The notes under the pieces are model-generated. The model did not search any database. It was not told where the DNA came from and saw nothing but the letters and a program-made list of their open reading frames with translations. DNA of 64,000 nt, taken from assembly GCF_030848475.1 (NCBI RefSeq), contig NZ_JAVDDS010000009.1, positions 42,353-106,352 on the forward strand, written 5' to 3'. The stretch is from Herbivorax alkaliphila. Lineage in GTDB: Bacteria; Bacillota; Clostridia; Acetivibrionales; Acetivibrionaceae. Made by a program: the position numbers and the translations under genes. Shown here in pieces: positions 53,629-60,614 of this stretch; position 1 is the first letter of the stretch, and every line of letters starts with the position of its first letter.

Positions 53629-54249
53629 TTAAACTTTTTTACCTATATTGGTTTTTTTAGCCGCAATGCTACAAGCTTCATATCCTCCTGGGTAAAGCTT
53701 CCCTACCCTCATACCTATTGTATCAGCAAGTAAGGCTGGATTATCCACTCTATTTTCAGCTAATGAAGCCAATAATACTTTCCCACATGCTATTGCATCT
53801 TCCTTGGCATTATGGTGTTTAAAATTAAAACCTATATGACCGCATACGGTATTAAGCTTATGATTTTCTAATCTGTCCCATGTCTTTGATGCTGCCTTAT
53901 ACGTGCAAAAATATTGAATTTCAGGACAAGGCAAGTCATACAAATCTAGAACATGTCGAAGACATGACATATCAAAGGCAGCATTATGTGCAGCTAAAAT
54001 AGAATCTTTAAAATATGCCTGTATAATACTATACACTTCATTAAACTCTGGTGCATTTATAACATCCTCTTTTCTTATTCCATGAATTCTTGTATTTATA
54101 GGATGAAAATAATTATAATCCGGATGTGGTTTAATAAGCCACTCTTTTGAATCAAGTATTTCTCCATTTTCAATAATTGCTATTCCAACAGCACATATAC
54201 TCCCTACAAACCTATTAGCCGTTTCAAAATCAATACATAAAATCCTCAT
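53629..54249 (-). CDS. DnaQ-like 3'-5' exonuclease
   Basis: About 206 residues, DEDDh family. Catalytic residues: IDFETANRF (Asp, Glu), AAHNAAFDMSCLRHVL (Asp) and HNAKEDAIACGKVLL (His, Asp). It resembles stand-alone epsilon-type exonucleases linked to DNA repair. Two ATGs occur close together (54258 and 54249); MRILCIDFE at 54249 is the usual family start and has better spacing from AAAGGG. Monocistronic. Confidence 0.88.
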   Translation of the reverse strand: MRILCIDFETANRFVGSICAVGIAIIENGEILDSKEWLIKPHPDYNYFHPINTRIHGIRKEDVINAPEFNEVYSIIQAYFKDSILAAHNAAFDMSCLRHVLDLYDLPCPEIQYFCTYKAASKTWDRLENHKLNTVCGHIGFNFKHHNAKEDAIACGKVLLASLAENRVDNPALLADTIGMRVGKLYPGGYEACSIAAKKTNIGKKV

Positions 54250-54388
54250 TGAATACATTTCCCTTTCAAAAAATTCGATATAATTTTCCTGTTCTTATTT
54301 AAATACTACCTTTTTCTTTGAAAAAACACAACATAAAATATAAGTTTTTAAAAAATAAAACCCCCATCTCCTTTGTATGATTCTAATC

Positions 54389-54751
54389 TTAACTTTTAGG
54401 TTTGTTTAGATAATCTAAAACTTCACTTATTATGTCTTGTGCAACTTGTAATGCTAAATACTCACTTGAGTTTATATCTATTGCTGGTTCGTCAATTATT
54501 ACTAAACATACAATTTCAGGATTATCATAAGGTGCAAAACCAGCAAAAGATGCAACTATATCTTCATTTCTTTTCATACTGCTACCAGAAATACCAGCCA
54601 TTTTATAATCATTAAAAAGTCCGTCATTATCTGCATTCTCTACCCACTCTCTTAACATAACCTTTAAGGTATTTGCTGTTTCTTTAGATATCACAGTCCT
54701 TACTTTTTCAGACTGAATTATTTTTTCTCTTTCAGTTTCATCATCTATCAT
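54389..54751 (-). CDS. C-terminal transpeptidase segment split from the M56/PBP sensor
   Basis: A 120-residue frame that continues, without gap, the penicillin-binding domain of the upstream gene: the upstream product ends ...RPQIVKK and this one begins MIDDETEREKII. It contains the end of the transpeptidase fold (VISKETANTLKVMLREWV). The KTG active-site motif position reads AGISGSS, so Lys-Thr are lost. The ATG overlaps the upstream TGA within a run of seven A. It may be made by -1 slippage, by stop-start reinitiation, or be a pseudogene part or sequencing error. Confidence 0.6.
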   Translation of the reverse strand: MIDDETEREKIIQSEKVRTVISKETANTLKVMLREWVENADNDGLFNDYKMAGISGSSMKRNEDIVASFAGFAPYDNPEIVCLVIIDEPAIDINSSEYLALQVAQDIISEVLDYLNKPKS

Positions 54752-57156
54752 TTTTTTACAATTTGAGGTCTCATCATCTTTCCATCGTTTGCAATTGCAC
54801 TATAGGCATTAATAAGTTGAATAGGTCTAATAGCAAATCCTTGACCAAATGAAGCTCTGGCTAAATCAAATTGAGAGGGCTCATGATGAATTAATACACT
54901 TGCTTCTTCTAGTAGGTCTATACCGGTTTTATCATAAAAGCCAAATGCTCTCACGTATTCATAAAAACTGTCAATCCCAAGCTCAAGTGCTATCTTTGCA
55001 AATGCTGGATTACATGAATTATTGAATGCCTCATGAAAAGATTCTACTTTATGAAAATCAGATTTGGAACATTCTATTTTGTAATCTTGTACAATAATTG
55101 ATTGATTAGTAATAGCTGTTTTAGGTGTTAATATACCTTCTTCAAGAGCCCCAGCTGTTGTTATAGCACTAAAAGTTGAACCTGGAATAAAATAATCTGC
55201 AGTGCATTTGTTCCTCCAAACTGTTTCATAAAGATCGCAAACATCTTCCATGGTATATCCATTCCATGTTAAGGGATCTTTTCCAGGTGGGCAAGCCCAA
55301 GGATCATTTAAATCAAAATCTGGTTTTGATGCCATGGCAAGTATCTCTCCATTTTTAGGATCCATTATAATGGCAGCCGTTCCATTTAAAGCCCTACTGT
55401 CTTTTATGGCCTTATCTAAAAATCTAGATGCAATATGTTGAATATGGCTGTCTATAGTAAGCAGTACATTAAATTTATTTTCCAAATTAGTGTTATTTTC
55501 TTTATCAACCGTATAATCCGATACTTCTGATAAATACTTATCAAACACCAATTCTACACCTTCAAGCCCCTGATGTCCATGACCGGCAAAACCAATCACA
55601 TGAGCTGCAAGGTTATCATTTGGGTAAAATCTATGATTTGCTTCTTCAACCATAACACCTTTAATGTTTTCATCTTTAATCCATTCTTTTATTTCATCTC
55701 CTATTTTTAAATCAACTTCTCTCTTAATAACTACATATCTTGAAAGTTTTTTTACCTGGGTCATTATATAATCTTGGGATATGTTTAATATATTACTAAG
55801 ATTTTTAGATATTTCAGTCAGGTTTTGATTTGATTCTTCTATTTCCATTGGATTTAAAGCTATTTTATATGCCTCAACATCAATTGCTAAAACATAACCA
55901 TTTCTATCTAGTATGGCACCTCTTTCTAATTGGCTTGCATTAGTTAAATTAGATGTATTGGCTCTAATAATATGAAAATCCAAATTTCTGTTTATAACAA
56001 TACCAGATGCTACACCGAGTAAAATAACTAATATTAAAACAAAATTCCCTGTTTTAAATGAGCCTTTTTTCATTGTATTTATCAGTTTTAATCTCCACTC
56101 CATACTGCTTAATCTTCCCATGCTCATATTTGTTGTGTTGTATACCCAATAATTTTCTGAAAAATATCTTAGTATTTTCAAAAGTGTTTTAGCATAACTT
56201 TTTCGTTCTTTTGACTTTAAATATGATAATACCATTTGATCACATACAGGTTCTCTATCTTCATTGATTTTTTTAAATGCATACCAAATAAAAGGGTTAA
56301 ACCAATGTACTATATTCAATATTAGCTGAAACATTGACATCAAAACATCTCTACCTTTGTAATGACACAATTCGTGTAAAATAACATGTCTCATTTCATC
56401 TGTACTAAGTATTTTTACTGCATCAAAATGTATTAGTAGCTTAGGGGCAAAAACCCCATAAATTGCAGGAGTCTTTATGTGTCCTTGAATAATAACAGGA
56501 ATTTTTCTATTTATATTCAGCAGTTTTTTGCATTCATCTAAAATAACCTGCAATTCTGTATCCTTTTTTAATACTCTAGTTTTATTAATTTTACTCTTTA
56601 ATATTATATTGATTACCATTATGTAAATAATGAGAAGCAATATTCCCAAAACCCAAATTTTACTACAAATTTCAAAAATACCTCTCACCAAAGCAGTATT
56701 ACTGTTATTTGACTTAAATTCAATATTATTATCCAAAGAATTAATATGTGCTAAATCTTCATTTCTTTCTGAGTGTGAAAATACATTTTCTAGAGTTGTC
56801 TCTTCACTTATTGAGGAATTAATATATGAGGTATTAGACTCTATGGTATTAGACTCTTGTTTAGTTAAATCTTGAGAGTTTTCTTCGTATTTATTTTCAT
56901 GAATTGTAATGCTCTCATACTTTTCTGAGAAAATGGGTATATTATCTTGTGATATATTAGGTGTGAACGGCACTATAAGCCTTACCATAAGTATAAACCA
57001 AATATAATAATGATATTTTACTGAAAGCTTGTTTTTAAATAATGTTTTAACTAAAAATATCAAAATTATAACTGCTATAGAAATTAATGAAACAAGCAAA
57101 ATTTGAGAAAAAACATTCAATAAAGCATTTTCTATAAATATACTGTATTTATGCAT
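54748..57156 (-). CDS. BlaR1/MecR1-like M56 metallopeptidase fused to a degenerate penicillin-binding domain
   Basis: 802 residues. N-terminal transmembrane helices (~15-60) and another pair around ~165-190 and ~385-400 frame an M56 peptidase domain with an intact zinc motif HELCHYKGRD (~261-265). After the last helix comes an extracytoplasmic PBP2/FtsI-type region beginning ERGAILDRNGYVLAID (~410), longer than the sensor of typical BlaR1. The SxxK motif reads PGSTFSAIT, so the catalytic Lys is Ser; SCN (~713) keeps the SxN. The protein stops at RPQIVKK and continues in the next frame. In BlaR1, beta-lactam acylation of the sensor triggers cleavage of BlaI. Here acylation may be impossible, so the signal may differ. 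It lies 10 bp after blaI. Confidence 0.8.
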   Translation of the reverse strand: MHKYSIFIENALLNVFSQILLVSLISIAVIILIFLVKTLFKNKLSVKYHYYIWFILMVRLIVPFTPNISQDNIPIFSEKYESITIHENKYEENSQDLTKQESNTIESNTSYINSSISEETTLENVFSHSERNEDLAHINSLDNNIEFKSNNSNTALVRGIFEICSKIWVLGILLLIIYIMVINIILKSKINKTRVLKKDTELQVILDECKKLLNINRKIPVIIQGHIKTPAIYGVFAPKLLIHFDAVKILSTDEMRHVILHELCHYKGRDVLMSMFQLILNIVHWFNPFIWYAFKKINEDREPVCDQMVLSYLKSKERKSYAKTLLKILRYFSENYWVYNTTNMSMGRLSSMEWRLKLINTMKKGSFKTGNFVLILVILLGVASGIVINRNLDFHIIRANTSNLTNASQLERGAILDRNGYVLAIDVEAYKIALNPMEIEESNQNLTEISKNLSNILNISQDYIMTQVKKLSRYVVIKREVDLKIGDEIKEWIKDENIKGVMVEEANHRFYPNDNLAAHVIGFAGHGHQGLEGVELVFDKYLSEVSDYTVDKENNTNLENKFNVLLTIDSHIQHIASRFLDKAIKDSRALNGTAAIIMDPKNGEILAMASKPDFDLNDPWACPPGKDPLTWNGYTMEDVCDLYETVWRNKCTADYFIPGSTFSAITTAGALEEGILTPKTAITNQSIIVQDYKIECSKSDFHKVESFHEAFNNSCNPAFAKIALELGIDSFYEYVRAFGFYDKTGIDLLEEASVLIHHEPSQFDLARASFGQGFAIRPIQLINAYSAIANDGKMMRPQIVKK

Positions 57157-57166
57157 AAGTTACCTC

Positions 57167-57547
57167 TCATTCTTCTTCATCAAAATTAATTAATTCTTTA
57201 AGCTTTTGTAATTCTTCCTTTGATACGTTTTTATTCTTTATAAAGCCTGCCATAAGCATACTTACTGAACCATCATAAACTTTTTTCAAAAAAGATTCAC
57301 TTTCTTCTTTTATACACTCTTCTTTGCCAATCAGAGGAAAGTACTCTCTGATTTTCCCATTAACTTGATTAAATCCAACAGCTCCTTTTTCAACTAAACG
57401 TCGCAATAGCGTTTCTATGGTTTTTTTATTCCATGTGCTTTTTTTGCTTACATTTTTTACTATTTCTTTATTCACAAGTGGGGATTTTTCCCATAGCACT
57501 TTCATTATAATCCACTCTGAATCTGTTATTTGTGGTAGTTTAGCCAT
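57167..57547 (-). CDS. blaI: BlaI/MecI-family transcriptional repressor
   Basis: About 126 residues. A winged-helix repressor of the BlaI/MecI/CopY family: LPQITDSEWIIMKVLWEKSPLVNKEIVKNVSKKSTWNKKTIETLLRRLVEKGAVGFNQVNGKIREYFPLI is the DNA-binding domain, followed by a helical dimerisation tail. Start ATG 57547 follows AAAGGAGAA. It lies 10 bp before the M56 gene in one unit. Two operator palindromes lie just upstream, consistent with autorepression. Confidence 0.9.
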   Translation of the reverse strand: MAKLPQITDSEWIIMKVLWEKSPLVNKEIVKNVSKKSTWNKKTIETLLRRLVEKGAVGFNQVNGKIREYFPLIGKEECIKEESESFLKKVYDGSVSMLMAGFIKNKNVSKEELQKLKELINFDEEE

Positions 57548-57574
57548 ATTATTTCTCCTTTCCACTATAATTAA

Positions 57575-57629
57575 AATTTCGCCTTACAGATGTAATCTTA
57601 ATTATAGCTTACATCTGTAAGGCGAAATT
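57575..57629 (-). promoter_or_regulatory. Double BlaI-type operator upstream of blaI
   Basis: Two 21-bp arms (57575-57595 and 57609-57629) are perfect inverted repeats separated by 13 bp. Each arm contains a palindromic dodecamer, TTACAGATGTAA (57584-57595) and TTACATCTGTAA (57609-57620), matching the TACAnnTGTA core of BlaI/MecI operators. On the minus strand TTGACA (57634-57629) and TATAAT (57606-57601) surround or overlap them, so bound repressor would block transcription of its own unit. Confidence 0.75.
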
Positions 57630-57659
57630 GTCAATACTTTTTTATTTAAATTTTTTAGT

Positions 57660-57692
57660 TATAAAAAAACTACCTTTGGTTTGGTAGTTTAA
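57660..57692 (-). terminator. Terminator-like hairpin, duplicated sequence
   Basis: AAAAACTACC TTTGGTTT GGTAGTTT, with the T run on the minus strand. The same hairpin, slightly changed, occurs at 60238-60266 after an Rpn-like gene, so this copy was duplicated with the adjacent gene remnant. Confidence 0.55.
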
Positions 57693-57721
57693 ATTTTATT
57701 AAATATTAATTTTATCAAACT

Positions 57722-57783
57722 CTACTGTTCATCATTAATTCTAAAGATAAATTCATCTGTTAATTTAGAAATAGCTATGATTC
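57722..57783 (-). pseudogene. Remnant of an Rpn-type transposase/nuclease C-terminus
   Basis: On the minus strand it reads IAISKLTDEFIFRINDEQ then stop, aligning with AAKVSSIDEFISKINDEK and stop at 60294. The downstream DNA (AT-rich spacer and GGTAGTTT hairpin) is also shared. Only the 3' end survives; its upstream side abuts a family A relic. Confidence 0.65.
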
Positions 57784-57785
57784 TT

Positions 57786-57802
57786 TATCTAAACGAGTTC
57801 AC
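57786..57802 (-). repeat. Family A left-end fragment overlapping a stop codon
   Basis: Plus strand TATCTAAACGAGTTCAC is the inverted GTGAACTCGTTTAG left end. The TGA inside GTGAAC (57801-57799) is the stop codon of the lipoprotein gene. It marks the junction with the Rpn remnant. Confidence 0.65.
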
Positions 57803-58797
57803 TTGTCAAGATAAAACAATTCATCAGAAGTGGATTCCTTTATATCAATTATCTTTGTAACATATTGATCCTTATCTCTATAATACATATAAAATTTAAT
57901 AGTTTGATTATCAATCCACTCAAACTTTTCAAATCTTCCCCAATTTTCACGCTCACCTATTCCATATTGTTCTTCTTCTAAATCCTCTTTAAGTATCGTT
58001 GTATCCCCAATTCTCAGCTTATTTGTAAAACATTCTATATTATCAATATAAAAAGCTATTGAGCCCGCTGAACTCCCCAATGTATATAAAACATGTTTTT
58101 CATCAGGACACCAGAATATTCCTTTTCTTGTTATTGTTCCAGGTTTCACCTCATTGTCAATAAAGGTTATTTCGTCTGTATTAATATCTATTACTCCTGT
58201 CAGGGTATCATGCATTGCTATTATATAGTGAGTTATTCCAAAAAAAATCTTAGTTTCACATGGTGACATCTTTATTCCAGAAAGGAACCCAAACCTTTCT
58301 GGATTTATTTCCTTACCTGCTATTATTAAAGGTTCTCCTCCTGTAATGTCATCCCACGACTTTTTCATGGATTGTTGAATGTCCTTAACAGTGTATAAAA
58401 CTTTATCCTTTTCTATATGATAAATTTCTCTTAAGTCTATTAATTCTAACTTTTTAATCTCCTCACTCTCTAAGTCTTCATCGTTTTTTATTTGAGTTTC
58501 ATCAACTGTTTCATCCTCTAATTCTTCATTGTTTTCTACTTGAGTTTCGTCACCTGCTTCATCCTCTAATTCTTTATTGTTTTCTGCTTGAGTTTCGTCA
58601 ACTGCTTCATCCTTTAATTCTTCATCGTTTTCTACTTGATTTTCGTCAACTGCTTCATCCTCTAATTCTTCATCGTTTATTTCTTCAGAAATATCTACAT
58701 TTCCTTTATTTAAGTCTTGCTTTTCATTTTCTTTTTCTGTTACTGTGCAGCCTGCTAAAAAAAACATAACCGTTATTATAATAATAAATTTACTCAT
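57799..58797 (-). CDS. Lipoprotein with acidic 16-residue repeats
   Basis: 332 residues, no family recognised. The N-terminus MSKFIIIITVMFFLAGC is a lipoprotein signal with lipobox LAGC, so it is tethered to the outer face of the membrane. Residues 41-104 contain four 16-residue acidic repeats of the form N-D/N-x-E-L-E-D-E-A-V-D-E-T-Q-V-E. The C-terminal ~200 residues are beta-rich (GIKMSPCETKIFFGITHYIIAMHD, IFWCPDEKHVLYTLGSSAGS) and resemble TolB or WD-like propeller blades. Its stop codon is supplied by a family A fragment, so the native 3' end may have been altered. Confidence 0.75.
   Translation of the reverse strand: MSKFIIIITVMFFLAGCTVTEKENEKQDLNKGNVDISEEINDEELEDEAVDENQVENDEELKDEAVDETQAENNKELEDEAGDETQVENNEELEDETVDETQIKNDEDLESEEIKKLELIDLREIYHIEKDKVLYTVKDIQQSMKKSWDDITGGEPLIIAGKEINPERFGFLSGIKMSPCETKIFFGITHYIIAMHDTLTGVIDINTDEITFIDNEVKPGTITRKGIFWCPDEKHVLYTLGSSAGSIAFYIDNIECFTNKLRIGDTTILKEDLEEEQYGIGERENWGRFEKFEWIDNQTIKFYMYYRDKDQYVTKIIDIKESTSDELFYLDK
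58486..58677 (-). repeat. 48-bp coding tandem repeat, four copies
   Basis: Four in-frame 48-bp units encode the acidic repeats of the lipoprotein. Copies differ by a few substitutions each (for example GAAGATGAA against AAAGATGAA). They probably change in number by slippage. Confidence 0.85.
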
Positions 58798-58849
58798 AAC
58801 CTATTCCTCCAATTTTTTATAAATTTAACTTTAGCTTTTATTTAAATCT

Positions 58850-59833
58850 TCAATCTTCAGGATATTTTAATCCCCATTGATTTCTGATTTCATCTAAAAG
58901 CTTCATAATCTTTAATGTCTCTTTATGTGGCATTAAATCACTTTCTAACTTACCATCCATTATACAATTCATAACCTCATTTGCTTCATAATTATATCCA
59001 GTTGATTTATATGGCTTTTCAATTATTTTTTCTTCACAGTCATTTAATTTTATACTCATTTTTGATGGATGAAAGAAATCTAAGATTCTAATATATCCTT
59101 TTGTGCCTGATATTAATGCTTCATGGGGTGTTTGTGATATAAAAGATGAAAAAAGATGAGCCATTTGACCATCATCATATTCAAAATAGTATGATGAGTG
59201 TTCATCTACACCAGTCTTTCCAAAATAACAACTGCTTTTTATAACCAAAGGAGTTGTTTTAAAAATCATATTTGCAAATGACACAGGATAAATGCCTAAA
59301 TCAAGTAATGCTCCACCACCTAAACTAGGATTTTGCATTCTTCCATCAAAGTCTGGCTCCTTTCTAATTCCAAAATCAGCCCGAAGATATCTTATATCTC
59401 CTATTATTCCTTTATTAAGTAATGTATTTAACTCTATTATGCATGGAAAAAATTTAGTCCACATTGCTTCCATAATAAAAAGCTCTTTTTCTCTAGCTGT
59501 TTTTATAAGTTTTTGAGCCTGAGTTGAGTTTATAGTAAATGGTTTTTCGCACAAAACATGTTTTCCATGATTTAGACATAACATAGAATTTTCAAAGTGA
59601 AAGTTATGTGTTGTTGCTATATATACAACATCAACCTTAGGATTTTTTACAAGTTCAATGTAGTCGCAATAGTAGTTTGGTATGTTGTATTTAGAGGAAA
59701 ACGCCTCTGCCTTTTTAGGAGTTTTAGATGCTACAGCATGTATTTCTGCATTTTCTAAAGTTTTAAGTCCCTGTACAAAAAGATGTGCAATGTTACCACA
59801 ACCTAAAATTCCCCACCTTATTTTTTTACTCAC
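58850..59833 (-). CDS. Gfo/Idh/MocA-family NAD(P)-dependent oxidoreductase
   Basis: 327 residues. The N-terminal Rossmann fold has RWGILGCGNIAHLFVQGL; VDVVYIATTHNFHFENSMLCLNHGKHVLCEKPFTINSTQA contains the family EKP motif with catalytic Lys. The C-terminal alpha/beta domain includes GGGALLDLGIYPVSFANMIF. Such enzymes oxidise or reduce sugars or inositols, or act as dehydrogenases of dihydrodiols; the substrate is not readable. RBS GGGAGG at 59842-59847. No sugar genes flank it. Confidence 0.88.
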   Translation of the reverse strand: MSKKIRWGILGCGNIAHLFVQGLKTLENAEIHAVASKTPKKAEAFSSKYNIPNYYCDYIELVKNPKVDVVYIATTHNFHFENSMLCLNHGKHVLCEKPFTINSTQAQKLIKTAREKELFIMEAMWTKFFPCIIELNTLLNKGIIGDIRYLRADFGIRKEPDFDGRMQNPSLGGGALLDLGIYPVSFANMIFKTTPLVIKSSCYFGKTGVDEHSSYYFEYDDGQMAHLFSSFISQTPHEALISGTKGYIRILDFFHPSKMSIKLNDCEEKIIEKPYKSTGYNYEANEVMNCIMDGKLESDLMPHKETLKIMKLLDEIRNQWGLKYPED

Positions 59834-59854
59834 TTTAATCTACCTCCCTTAATC

Positions 59855-60050
59855 TCTTTTTACTCCTATACCCTCACCTTCTAGTGCACAAGATATTTGC
59901 CATTTGCTACATTGCTTAAAAATTATAAAGCATCAACGATATTTGATTTCCCTCTGGCATTTGTCTCTATTAATACAGTTACTGGATCTATTTTAAAGTA
60001 TTGAATCACTAATAGCTTTTTCAGTTAATAAATCTAATTTCTTTTATCAT
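59855..60050 (-). pseudogene. Degraded 5' end of an AAA-family ATPase gene
   Basis: Minus-strand ATG 60050 reads MIKEIRFIN, then stops and frameshifts. A second frame gives IDPVTVLIETNARGKSNIVDAL (~59924-59990), close to the TVLIGxNxSGKSN Walker A start of OLD/SMC-like AAA ATPases (usual start MIKxIRFxNWKSF). Further fragments FLSNVANGKYLVH and CALEGEG follow. The expected NWKS is NxKS with TGA for Trp. At least three inactivating changes are visible. Confidence 0.6.
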
Positions 60051-60237
60051 TTATTTCATACCTTCTTAATTATGATTATCCATTATTTCAATTCTTGCTT
60101 GAATAGCATAGCTAGCAGAATCTATATTTTATTGTATTTTATAATATATATTTTGTAAAGGACAGGTAAAATTAAGTGTAAAAAATCACAATGGATTTAT
60201 AAAGCTTTAATAATTAAATCATTATTTATATAAATAA

Positions 60238-60266
60238 AAAAACTACCTTTTATTTGGTAGTTTAAA
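60238..60266 (-). terminator. Terminator after the Rpn-like small gene
   Basis: AAACTACC TTTTATTT GGTAGTTT with a poly-A/poly-T run read on the minus strand as AAAGGTAGTTTTTTT. It is 28 bp beyond the stop codon at 60294. Confidence 0.65.
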
Positions 60267-60293
60267 TCTTATAAATATTAATTTTATCAAAAT

Positions 60294-60578
60294 CTACTTT
60301 TCATCATTAATCTTTGAGATAAATTCATCGATGCTAGAAACCTTAGCTGCTAGCTTGTGCCATTTTCTTAACTTTTCCATATCTTTTTGCTTTCGTATAG
60401 TTTGCTCTAATTCTTGTGGAACATCTGATATTTCTTCTAATAATTCAAGAATAGATTCCATTTTCCCTTTTTCCATTCCTTTTTCTATTCCCTTGTCTAA
60501 ATATTTGTTCTTCAAATTGAATTTTTCCATTATTCTCTCTAATCTTTCCATGTCTTTATCGGTTAATTTATATGTCAT
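60294..60578 (-). CDS. Rpn/PD-(D/E)XK-family transposase tail, truncated gene
   Basis: About 94 residues, mostly helical and charged: YLDKGIEKGMEKGKMESILELLEE is the usual C-terminal end of Rpn recombination-promoting nucleases. The catalytic N-terminal PD-(D/E)XK domain is absent. ATG 60578 follows GAGG (60586-60589), so a short protein could be made, but a truncated remnant is more likely. A second, shorter remnant of the same tail lies at 57722. Confidence 0.6.
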   Translation of the reverse strand: MTYKLTDKDMERLERIMEKFNLKNKYLDKGIEKGMEKGKMESILELLEEISDVPQELEQTIRKQKDMEKLRKWHKLAAKVSSIDEFISKINDEK

Positions 60579-60614
60579 TTCATACACCTCATCTTATACT
60601 TCTAAACTTAATAA

